A DNA stretch of 54,561 bases from Olavius algarvensis Delta 4 endosymbiont (GCA_905176665.1 CAJINA010000114.1:1-54561); one strand, 5' to 3'; numbered from the stretch's first letter, positions 43,206 to 52,131 are shown. Made by a program: numbers and translations. The notes: generated by a model not told the origin, from the sequence alone.

Positions 43206-43841
43206 TTAGAATCCTCTTTCAAGATGAGCGTTCTCTATTGTTTCTTTTAACCGGATGGTGGCCGTGAATGGATCGGAAGCCGCGCAAATGGCCGAGACTA
43301 CGGCGATACAATCGGCACCGGCCCGGATAACCGCGGCCGCGTTGGATGCGTCCAACCCACCGATACCTACCAACGGGTGGCGCGTAAAGTCCTTTATCCG
43401 GGTGACGCCTTCCAGCCCCCAGGGTGCCTTGGTATCTGTTTTGGTTGGCGTGGCGTACACCGGACTGATCCCGAGGTAATCGACTTCTAGTTGCTGGGCC
43501 GCGTCCACGTCTTCCCAGGTTTCGACCGAAAGACCGATGATCGCGTCGGGGCCCAGCAAACGCCGGGCAGTTTCCGGGGCCATGTCTCTTTGGCCCACAT
43601 GCACACCGTGCGCGCCCACCGCCTGGGCTACCTCAATCCGATCATTGATGATCAGTGGTATACGATACGGCGCCAGCAGGGTCAGGATGTGGGCGGCCGT
43701 CTCAATAAAGCGGCGGGTGGAAGCGGTTTTTTCCCTGAGCTGAACGCAGCAGGCCCCGGCGCGGGCAGCCGCCGCTACCACCGCGGCCACACCCCGGTTT
43801 CCGCATAGCTCACGGTCAGTTACCAGGTAGACGCCTTTCAT
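43206..43841 (-). CDS. thiE: Thiamine-phosphate synthase
   Basis: 211 residues, the usual ThiE length. It couples HMP-PP and thiazole phosphate to thiamine phosphate. VQLREKTASTRRF (about 33-45) is the N-terminal signature, LIINDRIEVAQAVGAHGVHVGQRD the pyrimidine-site region, and YLGISPVYATPTKTDT the loop with the conserved Ser/Thr. GIGGLDASNAAAVIRAGADCIAVVSAI is split over the C-terminal phosphate site. Its ATG overlaps the thiM stop by four bases. Confidence 0.95.
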   Translation of the reverse strand: MKGVYLVTDRELCGNRGVAAVVAAAARAGACCVQLREKTASTRRFIETAAHILTLLAPYRIPLIINDRIEVAQAVGAHGVHVGQRDMAPETARRLLGPDAIIGLSVETWEDVDAAQQLEVDYLGISPVYATPTKTDTKAPWGLEGVTRIKDFTRHPLVGIGGLDASNAAAVIRAGADCIAVVSAICAASDPFTATIRLKETIENAHLERGF

Positions 43842-44647
43842 GGCAAGGTTCCGGCTCTGAGGAGACGAACAACGTCATCTTTTTGCATTCGATAGAGACT
43901 GTCTAGAAATGCCGTTTGTAAAGTCGCCGGCCCGTCAGCTGTTTGAGCCGCCATTTCACCAGCGATTCCCATCGTGGCCATGGCATGGGCCGTGGCCTGA
44001 ACCGGAGATGGGTTTATGGCTGCAAATGCGCCGCACAGCGCGCTCGCGGTGCAGCCCAGGCCGGTTACCCGCGGCATCAACGGATGGCCGTTGGCAATGG
44101 TCAGCACCTCGTCAGCGCCGATAATGTAGTCGGTTTCCCCGCTGATGCAGACGGTGCTACCGGCTCTGGCACTCAAGGCCTGGCCGGCGGTCACGGCACT
44201 TTCCGCCGCGGCCGTGGCATCCACCCCTTTGGTTTGGGCATCACTGACCATCAGGGCGATGATTTCGGAAGCGTTTCCGCGAATGACAGCCGGTGCGGTG
44301 ACTGCCATCAGCGTATCGGCGGTCTGCGTTCGGTAAGCAGTGGCGCCCACACCGACCGGATCGAGGATAACCGGGATCTGCCTCTCGGCGGCGGCTTTCA
44401 TCGCGGCGGCCATGGCCTGTACCCAGGGATTGCTGAGCGTGCCGATATTCACCACCAAAGACGAGGCAATGCCGGTCATTTGAGCGACTTCTTCTACGGC
44501 ATGGGCCATGACCGGTGAAGCACCGATGGACAGCAGGGCATTCGCCGTGGTGTTCATGACAACATAGTTGGTGATATTGTGAACCAGCGGTGCTTGCTTC
44601 CTGATCCGTTCGATATCCTGCCAGACTGCTTCTGCGGTTACGGTCAT
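43838..44647 (-). CDS. thiM: Hydroxyethylthiazole kinase
   Basis: 269 residues. It salvages the thiazole moiety of thiamine by phosphorylation. PLVHNITNYVVMNTTANALL and IGASPVMAHAVEE open the protein as usual, ILDPVGVGATAYR lies in the middle, and VTGLGCTASALCGAF carries the catalytic Cys/anion-hole region. AAGGAG precedes the ATG. With ThiE and ThiD but no ThiC, ThiG or ThiH nearby, this operon is of the salvage type. No THI-box riboswitch is recognisable in the 130 bases upstream. Confidence 0.95.
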   Translation of the reverse strand: MTVTAEAVWQDIERIRKQAPLVHNITNYVVMNTTANALLSIGASPVMAHAVEEVAQMTGIASSLVVNIGTLSNPWVQAMAAAMKAAAERQIPVILDPVGVGATAYRTQTADTLMAVTAPAVIRGNASEIIALMVSDAQTKGVDATAAAESAVTAGQALSARAGSTVCISGETDYIIGADEVLTIANGHPLMPRVTGLGCTASALCGAFAAINPSPVQATAHAMATMGIAGEMAAQTADGPATLQTAFLDSLYRMQKDDVVRLLRAGTLP

Positions 44648-44777
44648 GACATGCTCCTTGTTTGTGCGGTTTAGAGCCTGATCCTCAGGGCCAGTTTAGA
44701 GATAGTTGGTTATCTCGGAGTATTTGGGCCCAGGTGTTCAGTCTGCGGCCTGATCCCCTGAATCCGGCCAGCATTCT

Positions 44778-45959
44778 TTATATCTCGATACGGCGCCATT
44801 TTATCAGGCCCTGCACCAGGATGCCAATAAAAAAGGCGACGCCCATATTCGTGGTGGCCAGGCCGATCCCGGCGACCAGAAAGGTGATGAAATAATCTGT
44901 ACGGGTCTGCACGTCTCGGATCAGCAGGGTCAGCTCCAGTCCTGCGAAGAGTAGGAGCACTCCCAGGATCCCCTGTGGTATGCTGGCCAGCAGGGCAATG
45001 CCCATCTTGCCAAAAACCAGGGCCAGCGCCAGAAAAATCCCGCCGATTATGAGGTTGGCCCCCCCGGTGCGGGCGCCGAAACGATAGTGGGCGGCCAGGC
45101 CGCCGGCACCGTGGCACATGGGCATGCCGCCCAGCAGGCCCGTTCCCAGATTGGCAAGGCCCATGCTGATGGCAAAATTACGGTTCGACACCCGGTTGGG
45201 AAGCTGCTGCCGACCGAAAAATGTGCGACAGGCGTCTGTCGTGCCGATGACGGCATTACCCAGCGTTAAGGGAATTTGGGGAATCACCAGCAGTAGTAGT
45301 GCCGCCGAAAAGTCGGTTGGTGCCAGGGGCTGGATGTGAACCGGGGTCGGGCCCAGAGCAAACTCCAGGCCGCGCAGGGATCCCAACAGGACGCCGGCGG
45401 CAATTCCGCCGGTTACCAGAATCAGCGCGGCCGGGAATTTTCTGTTCGTCAACAGGTACAGGGCTATGATGAAACCGGCCAGGCCGATGAAAGGATTTAA
45501 AAATTCCGCATAGCCGGCCCCTGACGACTGATTGATAAACAATTGCGGATTGAGGATATAGGCGATGCCCTTGTTTATCAGGATCAGACCCAAGCCGGCC
45601 TGAATACCGCGTATAATGGGCCGGGAAAAAAACCTGGCCAGGCGATCCATGAGTCCGGTGAAGGCCAGCAGCAACAGGATGAGCCCCATACTGATGCCCG
45701 CGGCCGCCATAATACTTACGGTGATCTTTTCCGGATACGCAATGGCAATCGCACTCACGACCTTGAGCGGTTGCACCGGGATGGGCAGTTTGAAGAACAG
45801 GCCGGCCGCCAAGTAGAACAACCCCACGGTGAGCAGGACAGTGGTCACACTGAGGCCGGTGACCAGCATCAGAGCCACGGACAGTGGAATGATCGTACCC
45901 AAATCGCCCAGTGAACCAGCCAGTTCCAAGCGATCAAACCTATAAGGACCTATTTGCAT
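44778..45959 (-). CDS. MOT1-like molybdate/sulfate transporter
   Basis: About 393 residues from the ATG at 45959, which follows GGAG by eight bases; the frame opens 28 codons earlier inside lgt. Ten to twelve helices. The two MOT1 repeats are visible: GSLGDLGTIIPLSVAL with PVQPLKVVSAIAIA in the first, and GNAVIGTTDACRTFFG with GGMPMCHGAGGLAAHYRFG in the second. Family members carry molybdate; sulfate or an unrelated substrate is possible. It overlaps the 3' end of lgt by about 20 bases. It lies 130 bases upstream of thiM and could share its mRNA. Confidence 0.85.
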   Translation of the reverse strand: MQIGPYRFDRLELAGSLGDLGTIIPLSVALMLVTGLSVTTVLLTVGLFYLAAGLFFKLPIPVQPLKVVSAIAIAYPEKITVSIMAAAGISMGLILLLLAFTGLMDRLARFFSRPIIRGIQAGLGLILINKGIAYILNPQLFINQSSGAGYAEFLNPFIGLAGFIIALYLLTNRKFPAALILVTGGIAAGVLLGSLRGLEFALGPTPVHIQPLAPTDFSAALLLLVIPQIPLTLGNAVIGTTDACRTFFGRQQLPNRVSNRNFAISMGLANLGTGLLGGMPMCHGAGGLAAHYRFGARTGGANLIIGGIFLALALVFGKMGIALLASIPQGILGVLLLFAGLELTLLIRDVQTRTDYFITFLVAGIGLATTNMGVAFFIGILVQGLIKWRRIEI

Positions 45960-46740
45960 GCCTGTAGCTCCGTAGCAGCATCCAGCAGCCCAGTAAAATA
46001 AATGGGATACTGAGCAGCTGCCCCACGCTGAGAAAGAATTCATGGCCGAAAACGGCTTGCCTGATATTTAAAAATTCAAGTATGTAACGGGCGCCAAAAG
46101 TGGTGGCAAGAAACACCCCCAGCAGCTGTCCCGGCGGAATCGCCGTGCGCTGCCGGCGGTAAAGCATGAGCAGCAGGAAAAATATACACGCATAGGCAAT
46201 CGATTCGTAGAGTTGTACAGGGTGACGCGGTACTGGATTTACCCGGGCGAAGATAAAGGCCCACGGAAGATCCGTCGGCGTACCCAGTATTTCCGAGTTG
46301 AACAGATTCCCCAGCCGGATAAACGTGCCGGCCAGAGCGGTGGCGATGCTCAGTCGGTCCAGGATCCACAGGTAGGACTGCCCCGGCGTATTGCGGGCAT
46401 ACAGGTAAAGGGCCACAAAGAGCCCTATCCCATTGCCGTGACTGGCCAGACCGCCTTCCCAAATTTTCAGGATGTCGACAGGATGGGTCAGATAATAAAC
46501 TGGATCGTAGAACAGGCAATGGCCCAGCCGGGCGCCGACCAGGGCGCCGATGACCACATACTGAAATAGCCGGTCGACATCATGGCGCGCACGGCCCTCG
46601 ACCCGGAAGACCCATTGCATGACCAGCATGCCGACTAAAAAGCCCAGGGCGAAAAGAAATCCATACCAGCGCAGGGTGACCGGGCCGATAGAGAACATTT
46701 CGGGGCTGACATGCCAGATGATATAGCGGCCGGTTTCCAT
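45940..46740 (-). CDS. lgt: Prolipoprotein diacylglyceryl transferase
   Basis: About 266 residues from the ATG at 46740; the frame is open far upstream, but that part overlaps the ferredoxin gene. Lgt is an inner-membrane enzyme that attaches diacylglycerol to the lipobox Cys of prelipoproteins. LRWYGFLFALGFLVGM (Arg-Tyr region), GALVGARLGHCLFYDP, WEGGLASHGNGIG (catalytic His and the signature), DRLSIATALAGTFIRLGNLFNSE and PRHPVQLYESI are all present. It serves the several lipoproteins in this window. It starts 13 bases after the ferredoxin gene stop. Confidence 0.95.
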   Translation of the reverse strand: METGRYIIWHVSPEMFSIGPVTLRWYGFLFALGFLVGMLVMQWVFRVEGRARHDVDRLFQYVVIGALVGARLGHCLFYDPVYYLTHPVDILKIWEGGLASHGNGIGLFVALYLYARNTPGQSYLWILDRLSIATALAGTFIRLGNLFNSEILGTPTDLPWAFIFARVNPVPRHPVQLYESIAYACIFFLLLMLYRRQRTAIPPGQLLGVFLATTFGARYILEFLNIRQAVFGHEFFLSVGQLLSIPFILLGCWMLLRSYRHANRSL

Positions 46741-46753
46741 ATTGAATAGCCGT

Positions 46754-47833
46754 TTATTGAAACTGGCTGAAATCCACACCGCGTGATCGTCCGCGGGCTT
46801 CAAACCAGGCCTGCTCGTCGGCGGGAACCGGCGTGAATTCATCAGGCTGCCGGTGGACCAGGGCAATGGATTCGGAGGGACAGGTCGAAATACACAGACC
46901 GCAGCCGATGCAGCGGCCGGGATCGATCTCGAATGTTTGATCAATCTCCGCGACAGCCTGCACCTGGCAGCGTTCATCCCGGCAGACGCCGCATTGGATG
47001 CAGGATTCCTGGTCTATGCGGGCGTAATAGTGACTGTTCGTGGCTTCATTCAAGCCCCACTCGTTTATAGAGCGCAGAACACCGCAACAGCAGCCGCAGC
47101 AATTACAGATATAGTAGTGCCCGCTTTTAATGTTACTGGTCATATGGACCAGTCCGGCTGCTTCGGCCCTCTCCAGGGTCTCAAAGGCCTCTTTTTTAGA
47201 AATGGGCCGAAATGTCTGGTGACCGTCAAAGAAGCCGGGCACCGGAGCGATGCCCATGCAGATTTCTAAGGGCGCCTCACAACCCTTGCCCAGCAGTTTC
47301 TGTTCTTTTTTACAAATGCATTCACCCAGTCCGAAAGATTCGCCCGTATTGATAATGGCCGATACCTGCTGATAGGGCAGGGGGTCGTGTTTTTCCGTCA
47401 GGGTCTGTTCGACCGGCAGCACCTGCATAAGTTGGGGTTTGCCCTTGAAAAATTGCGGTCCGAAATGTTCATTGTAGGCTTCGGCCAACCGTGCAAATTC
47501 CTGGTCCATGCGGTCCAACTGAAATTCATAAATGCCGAACACCCACGGGACCATCTTGAATACAACCACTTCGCCAAAATCGACGCCGAACAGCTGGCCG
47601 CGCTTCCACATGGCGGTGAGGCGCTCGGCGAGACCCGTCAAGGGGCGGCCGGTTCTTTCCGCAATCTGCTCAGGAGTCTCGAAGGTAAGGCGCAGATCAC
47701 AAAACAGTTCTGCTTCATCCGGGGTAAAGATCTTTTTCAACAGCGTAATTTCCAGGCCGTCGGCCGTGGCTGGAAAGCCATTGGGCAGGGTGTCCAGTGT
47801 GTCGGCCAATTTGCGATATACATCTGTACTCAT
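46754..47833 (-). CDS. 4Fe-4S ferredoxin-domain protein with winged-helix-like N-terminus
   Basis: 359 residues. An N-terminal region (about 30-90) looks like a winged helix (TFETPEQIAERTGRPLTGL). The middle holds two Cys-rich segments, LGECICKKEQ with CEAPLEICMG, and an unusual YICNCCGCCCGVL. The C-terminus is a 2[4Fe-4S] ferredoxin: CIQCGVCRDERC and CIGCGLCISTCPS. Such proteins are common in anaerobes, especially sulfate reducers, and probably carry electrons or sense redox state; no partner is evident. AAGGA precedes the ATG. It starts the minus-strand run that leads into lgt. Confidence 0.88.
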   Translation of the reverse strand: MSTDVYRKLADTLDTLPNGFPATADGLEITLLKKIFTPDEAELFCDLRLTFETPEQIAERTGRPLTGLAERLTAMWKRGQLFGVDFGEVVVFKMVPWVFGIYEFQLDRMDQEFARLAEAYNEHFGPQFFKGKPQLMQVLPVEQTLTEKHDPLPYQQVSAIINTGESFGLGECICKKEQKLLGKGCEAPLEICMGIAPVPGFFDGHQTFRPISKKEAFETLERAEAAGLVHMTSNIKSGHYYICNCCGCCCGVLRSINEWGLNEATNSHYYARIDQESCIQCGVCRDERCQVQAVAEIDQTFEIDPGRCIGCGLCISTCPSESIALVHRQPDEFTPVPADEQAWFEARGRSRGVDFSQFQ

Positions 47834-48079
47834 TGGTCGGAATCCTTCTCAATTGATTGATTATATGTAATTCCCGGATGTGGCCACAGGTTAGTTGTCG
47901 GAATTGGAAAGGGCCGGCCAATAAATTGAACAGCGCTAAAAACTATCCGCAGGGTTACCCTTTCTGCAGGGGTCTCCTGTGGTCGCCCGGTCGCCTGGTT
48001 CAGTTATATAAGCGGGGGGAGGGCCGGACACCTGCTGCGCCGGGGTTGATTTACCCGTTTTCAGGATCGTGCTCCCCGG

Positions 48080-48556
48080 TCAATTCATCAAATAGACACC
48101 CAGGTTTTTATCGAACGCTTCCGCTTCGGCGAATTCGGTCCCGAGCAGGCGTCCTTGTATGTTGCGCACGATCACCGCTTTCAAAACCGGTGAATGGCCG
48201 ACATCATCCAGCCGGAAATCAACATCGAGGGTATCTCCCACCTGGAAGTGATGATCCTTGTTGAGTTCCAGCTGCAGACCTTTGCGGGACAGGTTCCTGA
48301 CCTTCATGTGGCCTTCAATTTTATCGCCCAGAGGCGATATGTGGGTGTAGGTGCCAGCCAGATTGACCTTTTTGCGGAGCATGCCCCTTTTTTCAAGGGT
48401 CACTTCAAACTGGTGTCCGCATTTGCACTTGCACTTTACTGTCAGGGCTCTGCCGATGTCTTTATACCGGGAAACATCGGCAATTCTGGCATGATCGCAG
48501 ATTTCACAAACGAAGGTGGCCTTGTCATCATCGGTAACGTATGTTTTCCTAACCAT
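48080..48556 (-). CDS. Zinc-ribbon plus PilZ-domain protein
   Basis: 158 residues. An N-terminal Cys-rich part (FVCEICDHAR and VKCKCKCGHQFEV, about residues 15-55) looks like a zinc ribbon. The C-terminal 100 residues are PilZ-like: RKKVNLAGTYTH with the Arg-containing start, VRNLSRKGLQLEL in place of the (D/N)xSxxG motif, and LGTEFAE at the end. The cyclic-di-GMP motif is weak (RxxxR is replaced by RGMLRKK, and DxSxxG by NLSRKG), so c-di-GMP binding is likely but not certain. AGGAGG lies seven bases before the ATG, and a promoter is at 48601-48630. Confidence 0.82.
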   Translation of the reverse strand: MVRKTYVTDDDKATFVCEICDHARIADVSRYKDIGRALTVKCKCKCGHQFEVTLEKRGMLRKKVNLAGTYTHISPLGDKIEGHMKVRNLSRKGLQLELNKDHHFQVGDTLDVDFRLDDVGHSPVLKAVIVRNIQGRLLGTEFAEAEAFDKNLGVYLMN

Positions 48557-48600
48557 TTTAAAACCTCCTGCAAATTACCGCCGCCCGATGACGAGTAATA

Positions 48601-48630
48601 TAAATAAGTTAATCCACCTATGCCTGTCAA
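48601..48630 (-). promoter_or_regulatory. Candidate sigma-70 promoter of the PilZ gene
   Basis: On the minus strand TTGACA (48630-48625) is followed after 18 bases by TATTTA (48606-48601). It would start transcription about 40 bases before the ATG. Confidence 0.5.
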
Positions 48631-48811
48631 GGCTATTTAGCGGAGGGTGCCGTTAAATCGAAATAAATATAAATAGCAGAATTTAATTGAAATTACGTCC
48701 CCACGGGTGCCCCGGGCGCACTATGCTAGTCTATTAATCAATATCGGTAATGATTTTAAATAGTTTAGTAATAAGTTTCCCGGTACGCTCGTCCGTTGCA
48801 CCCTAATGGAA

Positions 48812-49999
48812 TCATTCTATTTTTCCGGTAGCCAGGGTAAGGTGCAGCCCGCCATGCTGGAAAGGCAATGTGCTGATCCTGAACGGCAACTGGTCGCCCA
48901 GATCTTTGCGCGGCAGAATCATGGCCAGGTTCCAGCCTGGGTAAGTGTCCGTAAGCCGGGATCCGATTCTTGAATATTGCCGTTCCAGGGAGTCCTTGAT
49001 TTTAAGGCGGAGCCCATAGGGCGGATTGAGTACCACGACGCCGGGGACGGCACCGTCGTGCGGCGGGGCCACCGTGAAAAAGTCGCCAGTCTGCAGGTGA
49101 ACAGCCGGATCCAGATCTATTCTGATGAGGGCCGTCTGCAGACTGGCAACCGCCAGGGGATCATGGTCAGAGGCAAAAATGCCCGGAGCTTGGGGGATAT
49201 CGATCCGGGAGCCGGCTAATTTGCGCAGATATTTCCAGCGGCCGGGGCGGTAGCAAGGCCAGTCCATGAAGGCGAAATCGCGATACCACCCCGGCGGAAT
49301 CCGGCTGGCGACCAGGGCTGCTTCCAGGGTGAAGGTCCCGGAACCACACATGGGGCCCGCCAGGATGCTGTGCCGTGAAAATCCGGCCATGGCCAGCATG
49401 GCGGCGGCAAAGGTCTCTCGCAGGGGAGCCATGCCGCCGTAAGTTTTCAAACCACGTTTGTAGAGTGGATCGCCGCTGCTGTCCAGTGAGAGGGTAAACA
49501 AGTCGGCCACGCAGCGGACTGCAATTTTCAACGCGGATGGACGTGTATTCGCAGGTACCGGCAGGCCGGGCTGGGTGGAGAGACGAGCAGTGATGGCCTG
49601 CTCGAACCGTTGGGCGATGGCGGCGGTGTGAATCAGGCGCGATCGTCGACTGGTTACATTCAAATCAAAGGGCTGCTGTTGAAACAGGAAAAGCTCCCAG
49701 GGAAAAGCCCGTAACTGTTTTTCCAATTGCCGGAAATTGGCAGCCCGAAATTGGCCGATGCGCATTAATATGCGGGAAGCCGTCCGCAGGTGCAGGTTGG
49801 CGGCATAGGCATCATGGAGCCGGGCTTGAAACAAGACCCCGCCTTTTTCAATCTGCAGCTTTTGGTTATCAAGCGGCAGCGCGGCCAGTTCCTGCCGGCA
49901 AAGGGACTCCAGGCCCGGCAGGGTAACCGCGAAAAACGTATGCTCGCGCCCGATTAGGCGGCGCTTGATTCTTTTTTGCAGGGCTTTGACGTTGGCCAT
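48812..49999 (-). CDS. THUMP-domain class I RNA methyltransferase, RlmL/RlmK-N-like
   Basis: 395 residues. The N-terminal ferredoxin-like/THUMP region (about 18-175) begins FFAVTLPGLESLCRQEL, the usual RlmL start. The methyltransferase part has a PMCGSGTFTLEAAL SAM loop (about residue 215), SDHDPLAV and the catalytic NPPYG near residue 328. This matches the RlmL type that makes m2G2445 in 23S rRNA, without the second (RlmK) domain of E. coli; the exact target base is inferred. It is monocistronic, with no strong ribosome site. Confidence 0.87.
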   Translation of the reverse strand: MANVKALQKRIKRRLIGREHTFFAVTLPGLESLCRQELAALPLDNQKLQIEKGGVLFQARLHDAYAANLHLRTASRILMRIGQFRAANFRQLEKQLRAFPWELFLFQQQPFDLNVTSRRSRLIHTAAIAQRFEQAITARLSTQPGLPVPANTRPSALKIAVRCVADLFTLSLDSSGDPLYKRGLKTYGGMAPLRETFAAAMLAMAGFSRHSILAGPMCGSGTFTLEAALVASRIPPGWYRDFAFMDWPCYRPGRWKYLRKLAGSRIDIPQAPGIFASDHDPLAVASLQTALIRIDLDPAVHLQTGDFFTVAPPHDGAVPGVVVLNPPYGLRLKIKDSLERQYSRIGSRLTDTYPGWNLAMILPRKDLGDQLPFRISTLPFQHGGLHLTLATGKIE

Positions 50000-50204
50000 G
50001 ATAGTGTCCGTTTATACGCGGCTGTCACCCCGGGCACTGCAATCGGGTACAACCGCAACGTGAAATCATTATCGGGTTTTTGACTTTCGGCCCATGGCCG
50101 TAAAACCAAGCACCCGCGACGCAGGTGGTTATTGACTCGGCACGCTTTTACCCATAGCTTCTATCCAATCAGCACCCGTAATGCAATCAAGGGAGACATT
50201 TTTT

Positions 50205-51338
50205 ATGCAGCCGGTTCATTTTAAGTCGGCATCCTATTCCCAGCCGGAACTGGAAACGGCGGTGTGGGCGTTGATGGATACCTGTGGGGGGCGAATTATA
50301 AGCGCCGGAGACCGGGTTTTGATCAAGCCTAATTTTTTACTGCCGGCCCGGCCGGAAAGTGGGATTCTGACCCATCCGGGCATTGTGGCCGCGGCGTGTA
50401 AATACGTTTTACAACGCGGTGGCGCGGCTTTGGTGGCGGACAGCCCGGCTGCGGGAACCTTCAGCCGGATTGTCAAAAAAGGCGGGTTTGCCCGCGCCTT
50501 GGAGGGCCAGGATGTTGAATTGCGGCCTTTTAGAGAGACGGTGTCGGTAGATATTGGTGAGCCGTTCGGCAAAATTGCCCTGGCTCGCGAGGCTCTGGAA
50601 GCGGATGCCGTCATCAATCTGGCCAAACTAAAAACGCACAGCCAGATGCTGTTGACCCTGGGGGTAAAAAATCTGTTTGGTTGCGTGGTCGGAATGGAAA
50701 AGCCGCAATGGCATCTGCGCAGCGGGATCGATCGGGACCGGTTCGCACGCCTGCTGGTGCAAATCCACTATGCTGTGTGTCCGACGCTTACCCTGGTAGA
50801 CGGGGTTGTGTCTTTGGAAGGGGATGGCCCCGGAAAAGGAGGGCAGCCCCGACACACCGGCGTTCTTTTAGGCGGTCGGGACGCGGCCGCCGTCGATGCA
50901 GCGGTCTGTCGGATGCTGCGCCTTGACCCTGATCGACTGGCCACCCATCGGGCGGCGGCGGCCAGGGGCCTTATAACCGGCCGCGAGGATATTCGGGGTG
51001 ATTTTAAAACGGTGGCCGATTTCAAGCTGCCGGAACAGGGGGCGGTTGCTTTTGGCCCGGAATTTTTAAAGGGTTTTATCCGGTCCCATGTCCTCCAGAA
51101 GCCGGTCGTCGATCCCCGGCGCTGCCGCAGCTGCGGGGAGTGCTGGACCTTTTGCCCGGCGGCCGCTGTGGTTGAATCCGGCCGGGCGGTTGCGTTTGAT
51201 TACGGCCGGTGTATTCGCTGCTATTGCTGTGTGGAAGTCTGCCCCCACGGGGCCCTGGCAGCAAAGATGCCCCCAGTTGGGCGGTTGGTGGAAAAGATAA
51301 GGGCTCTGCGCAAGGGTGCCCGGCAGTGTCCGCATTGA
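50205..51338 (+). CDS. DUF362 domain protein fused to a 2[4Fe-4S] ferredoxin
   Basis: About 377 residues from the ATG at 50205, which follows GGGAG by nine bases; an in-frame ATG at 50181 has no such site. The DUF362 domain (about 10-290) shows DRVLIKPNFLLPA, INLAKLKTHSQMLLTLGVKNLFG (two pieces) and DGVVSLEGDGP. The C-terminal ferredoxin has CRSCGECWTFCP and CIRCYCCVEVCP, with one extra Cys in the second motif. Proteins of this type are common in anaerobes; their substrate is not known. It probably has its own promoter. A dispersed repeat follows it. Confidence 0.9.
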   Translation: MQPVHFKSASYSQPELETAVWALMDTCGGRIISAGDRVLIKPNFLLPARPESGILTHPGIVAAACKYVLQRGGAALVADSPAAGTFSRIVKKGGFARALEGQDVELRPFRETVSVDIGEPFGKIALAREALEADAVINLAKLKTHSQMLLTLGVKNLFGCVVGMEKPQWHLRSGIDRDRFARLLVQIHYAVCPTLTLVDGVVSLEGDGPGKGGQPRHTGVLLGGRDAAAVDAAVCRMLRLDPDRLATHRAAAARGLITGREDIRGDFKTVADFKLPEQGAVAFGPEFLKGFIRSHVLQKPVVDPRRCRSCGECWTFCPAAAVVESGRAVAFDYGRCIRCYCCVEVCPHGALAAKMPPVGRLVEKIRALRKGARQCPH

Positions 51339-51412
51339 CAATAGCCGGGCTTTTCTGTATTTTACCCGGAATCATGACTCAGGTCGGTAGCCTGTCTTTC
51401 AGGTAATTCCCT

Positions 51413-51580
51413 AGAAGCGGTTTCAAAACCTTCAATCGGGTTCAAGATCAAGGCGGCCGTGAGGTTCAAACCGGAGGAATACTGATAGTATTTCGAGGAT
51501 AGCGCGGGAGCTTCACTTCGTGCTGAACCGAGCGCCCAACGCAGAGATTGGGACTGAGGGGAGGTTTTGAAACCGCTTCT
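51413..51580 (-). repeat. Dispersed intergenic repeat, complete copy E with perfect 19-base inverted ends
   Basis: This is the clearest copy. AGAAGCGGTTTCAAAACCT (51413-51431) and its exact complement AGGTTTTGAAACCGCTTCT (51562-51580) bound a 168-base unit. Inside, read on the minus strand, are GCGTTGGGCGCTC, GCACGAAGTGAAGC, TCCTCGAAATACTATCAGTA with the AATACT/AGTATT palindrome (51478-51492), CCTCCGGTT and CCTCACGGCCGCCTTG. It lies between the DUF362 gene and ssb. There is no room for a transposase and no target-site duplication is obvious. Confidence 0.8.
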
Positions 51581-51639
51581 AAACAGCAACACAGTATACA
51601 CCCGATACTTTTCTAACTTTAACCTCTCAGGGGGGCAAC

Positions 51640-52065
51640 ATGATCAACAAAGTGATTCTGGTGGGCAATCTTGGCCGGGACCCGGAAATTCGCTACACTC
51701 CCAGCGGCATGGCGGTCGCCAATTTCAGCATTGCGACCACGGAAAAATGGAAAGACAAACAGAGCGGCGAAATGCAGGAGCGGACCGAGTGGCACCGCAT
51801 CGTGGCCTGGGGCCGGCTGGGTGAAATTTGCGGTGAATATCTTGCCAAGGGCCGCCAGGTATATATTGAGGGGAAGCTTCAGACCCGGCAGTGGGAAAAA
51901 GATGGGGTTACCCGGTATTCCACCGAAGTGGTTGCCTCAGAGATGAAGATGCTTGGCTCCAAGACCCAGGGGGACGGTTATAAGCCCGCGGATCAGTCCT
52001 CTGCCCCTGAGTATTCCGGACCGCCTCTGCCGGGAACCCAGGATGATGACGATATTCCATTCTAG
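51640..52065 (+). CDS. ssb: Single-stranded DNA-binding protein
   Basis: 141 residues. The OB fold begins [20 protein letters not shown] and contains [20 protein letters not shown] and [13 protein letters not shown] flexible linker leads to the acidic DDDDIPF tip that docks partner proteins. It binds ssDNA as a tetramer during replication, recombination and repair. AGGGGGG lies just before the ATG. A terminator follows 26 bases past the stop. It is monocistronic. Confidence 0.97.
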   Translation: MINKVILVGNLGRDPEIRYTPSGMAVANFSIATTEKWKDKQSGEMQERTEWHRIVAWGRLGEICGEYLAKGRQVYIEGKLQTRQWEKDGVTRYSTEVVASEMKMLGSKTQGDGYKPADQSSAPEYSGPPLPGTQDDDDIPF

Positions 52066-52090
52066 CCGGCCACTGTATTAGGCCCATTCG

Positions 52091-52126
52091 AAAGCAGCGC
52101 GGAGTCATTCCCTGCGCTGCTTTTTT
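52091..52126 (+). terminator. Rho-independent terminator after ssb
   Basis: AAAGCAGCGC (52091-52100) pairs with GCGCTGCTTT (52114-52123) and is followed by a run of six Ts (52121-52126). It lies between two convergent genes and its A run could also serve the minus strand. Confidence 0.92.
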
Positions 52127-52131
52127 GTGCT

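Noticed and set aside
44648..44777. Possible TPP riboswitch before thiM
   Set aside because: The CTGAGA and ACCTGA...GATAATGCCAGCG elements are not present on the minus strand.
46741..46977. 79-codon upstream extension of the lgt frame
   Set aside because: It lies inside the ferredoxin gene in another frame, and the normal Lgt N-terminus begins at 46740.
51413..51580. Insertion sequence
   Set aside because: The element is 168 bases long with no coding capacity and no evident target duplication; it belongs to the dispersed repeat family.
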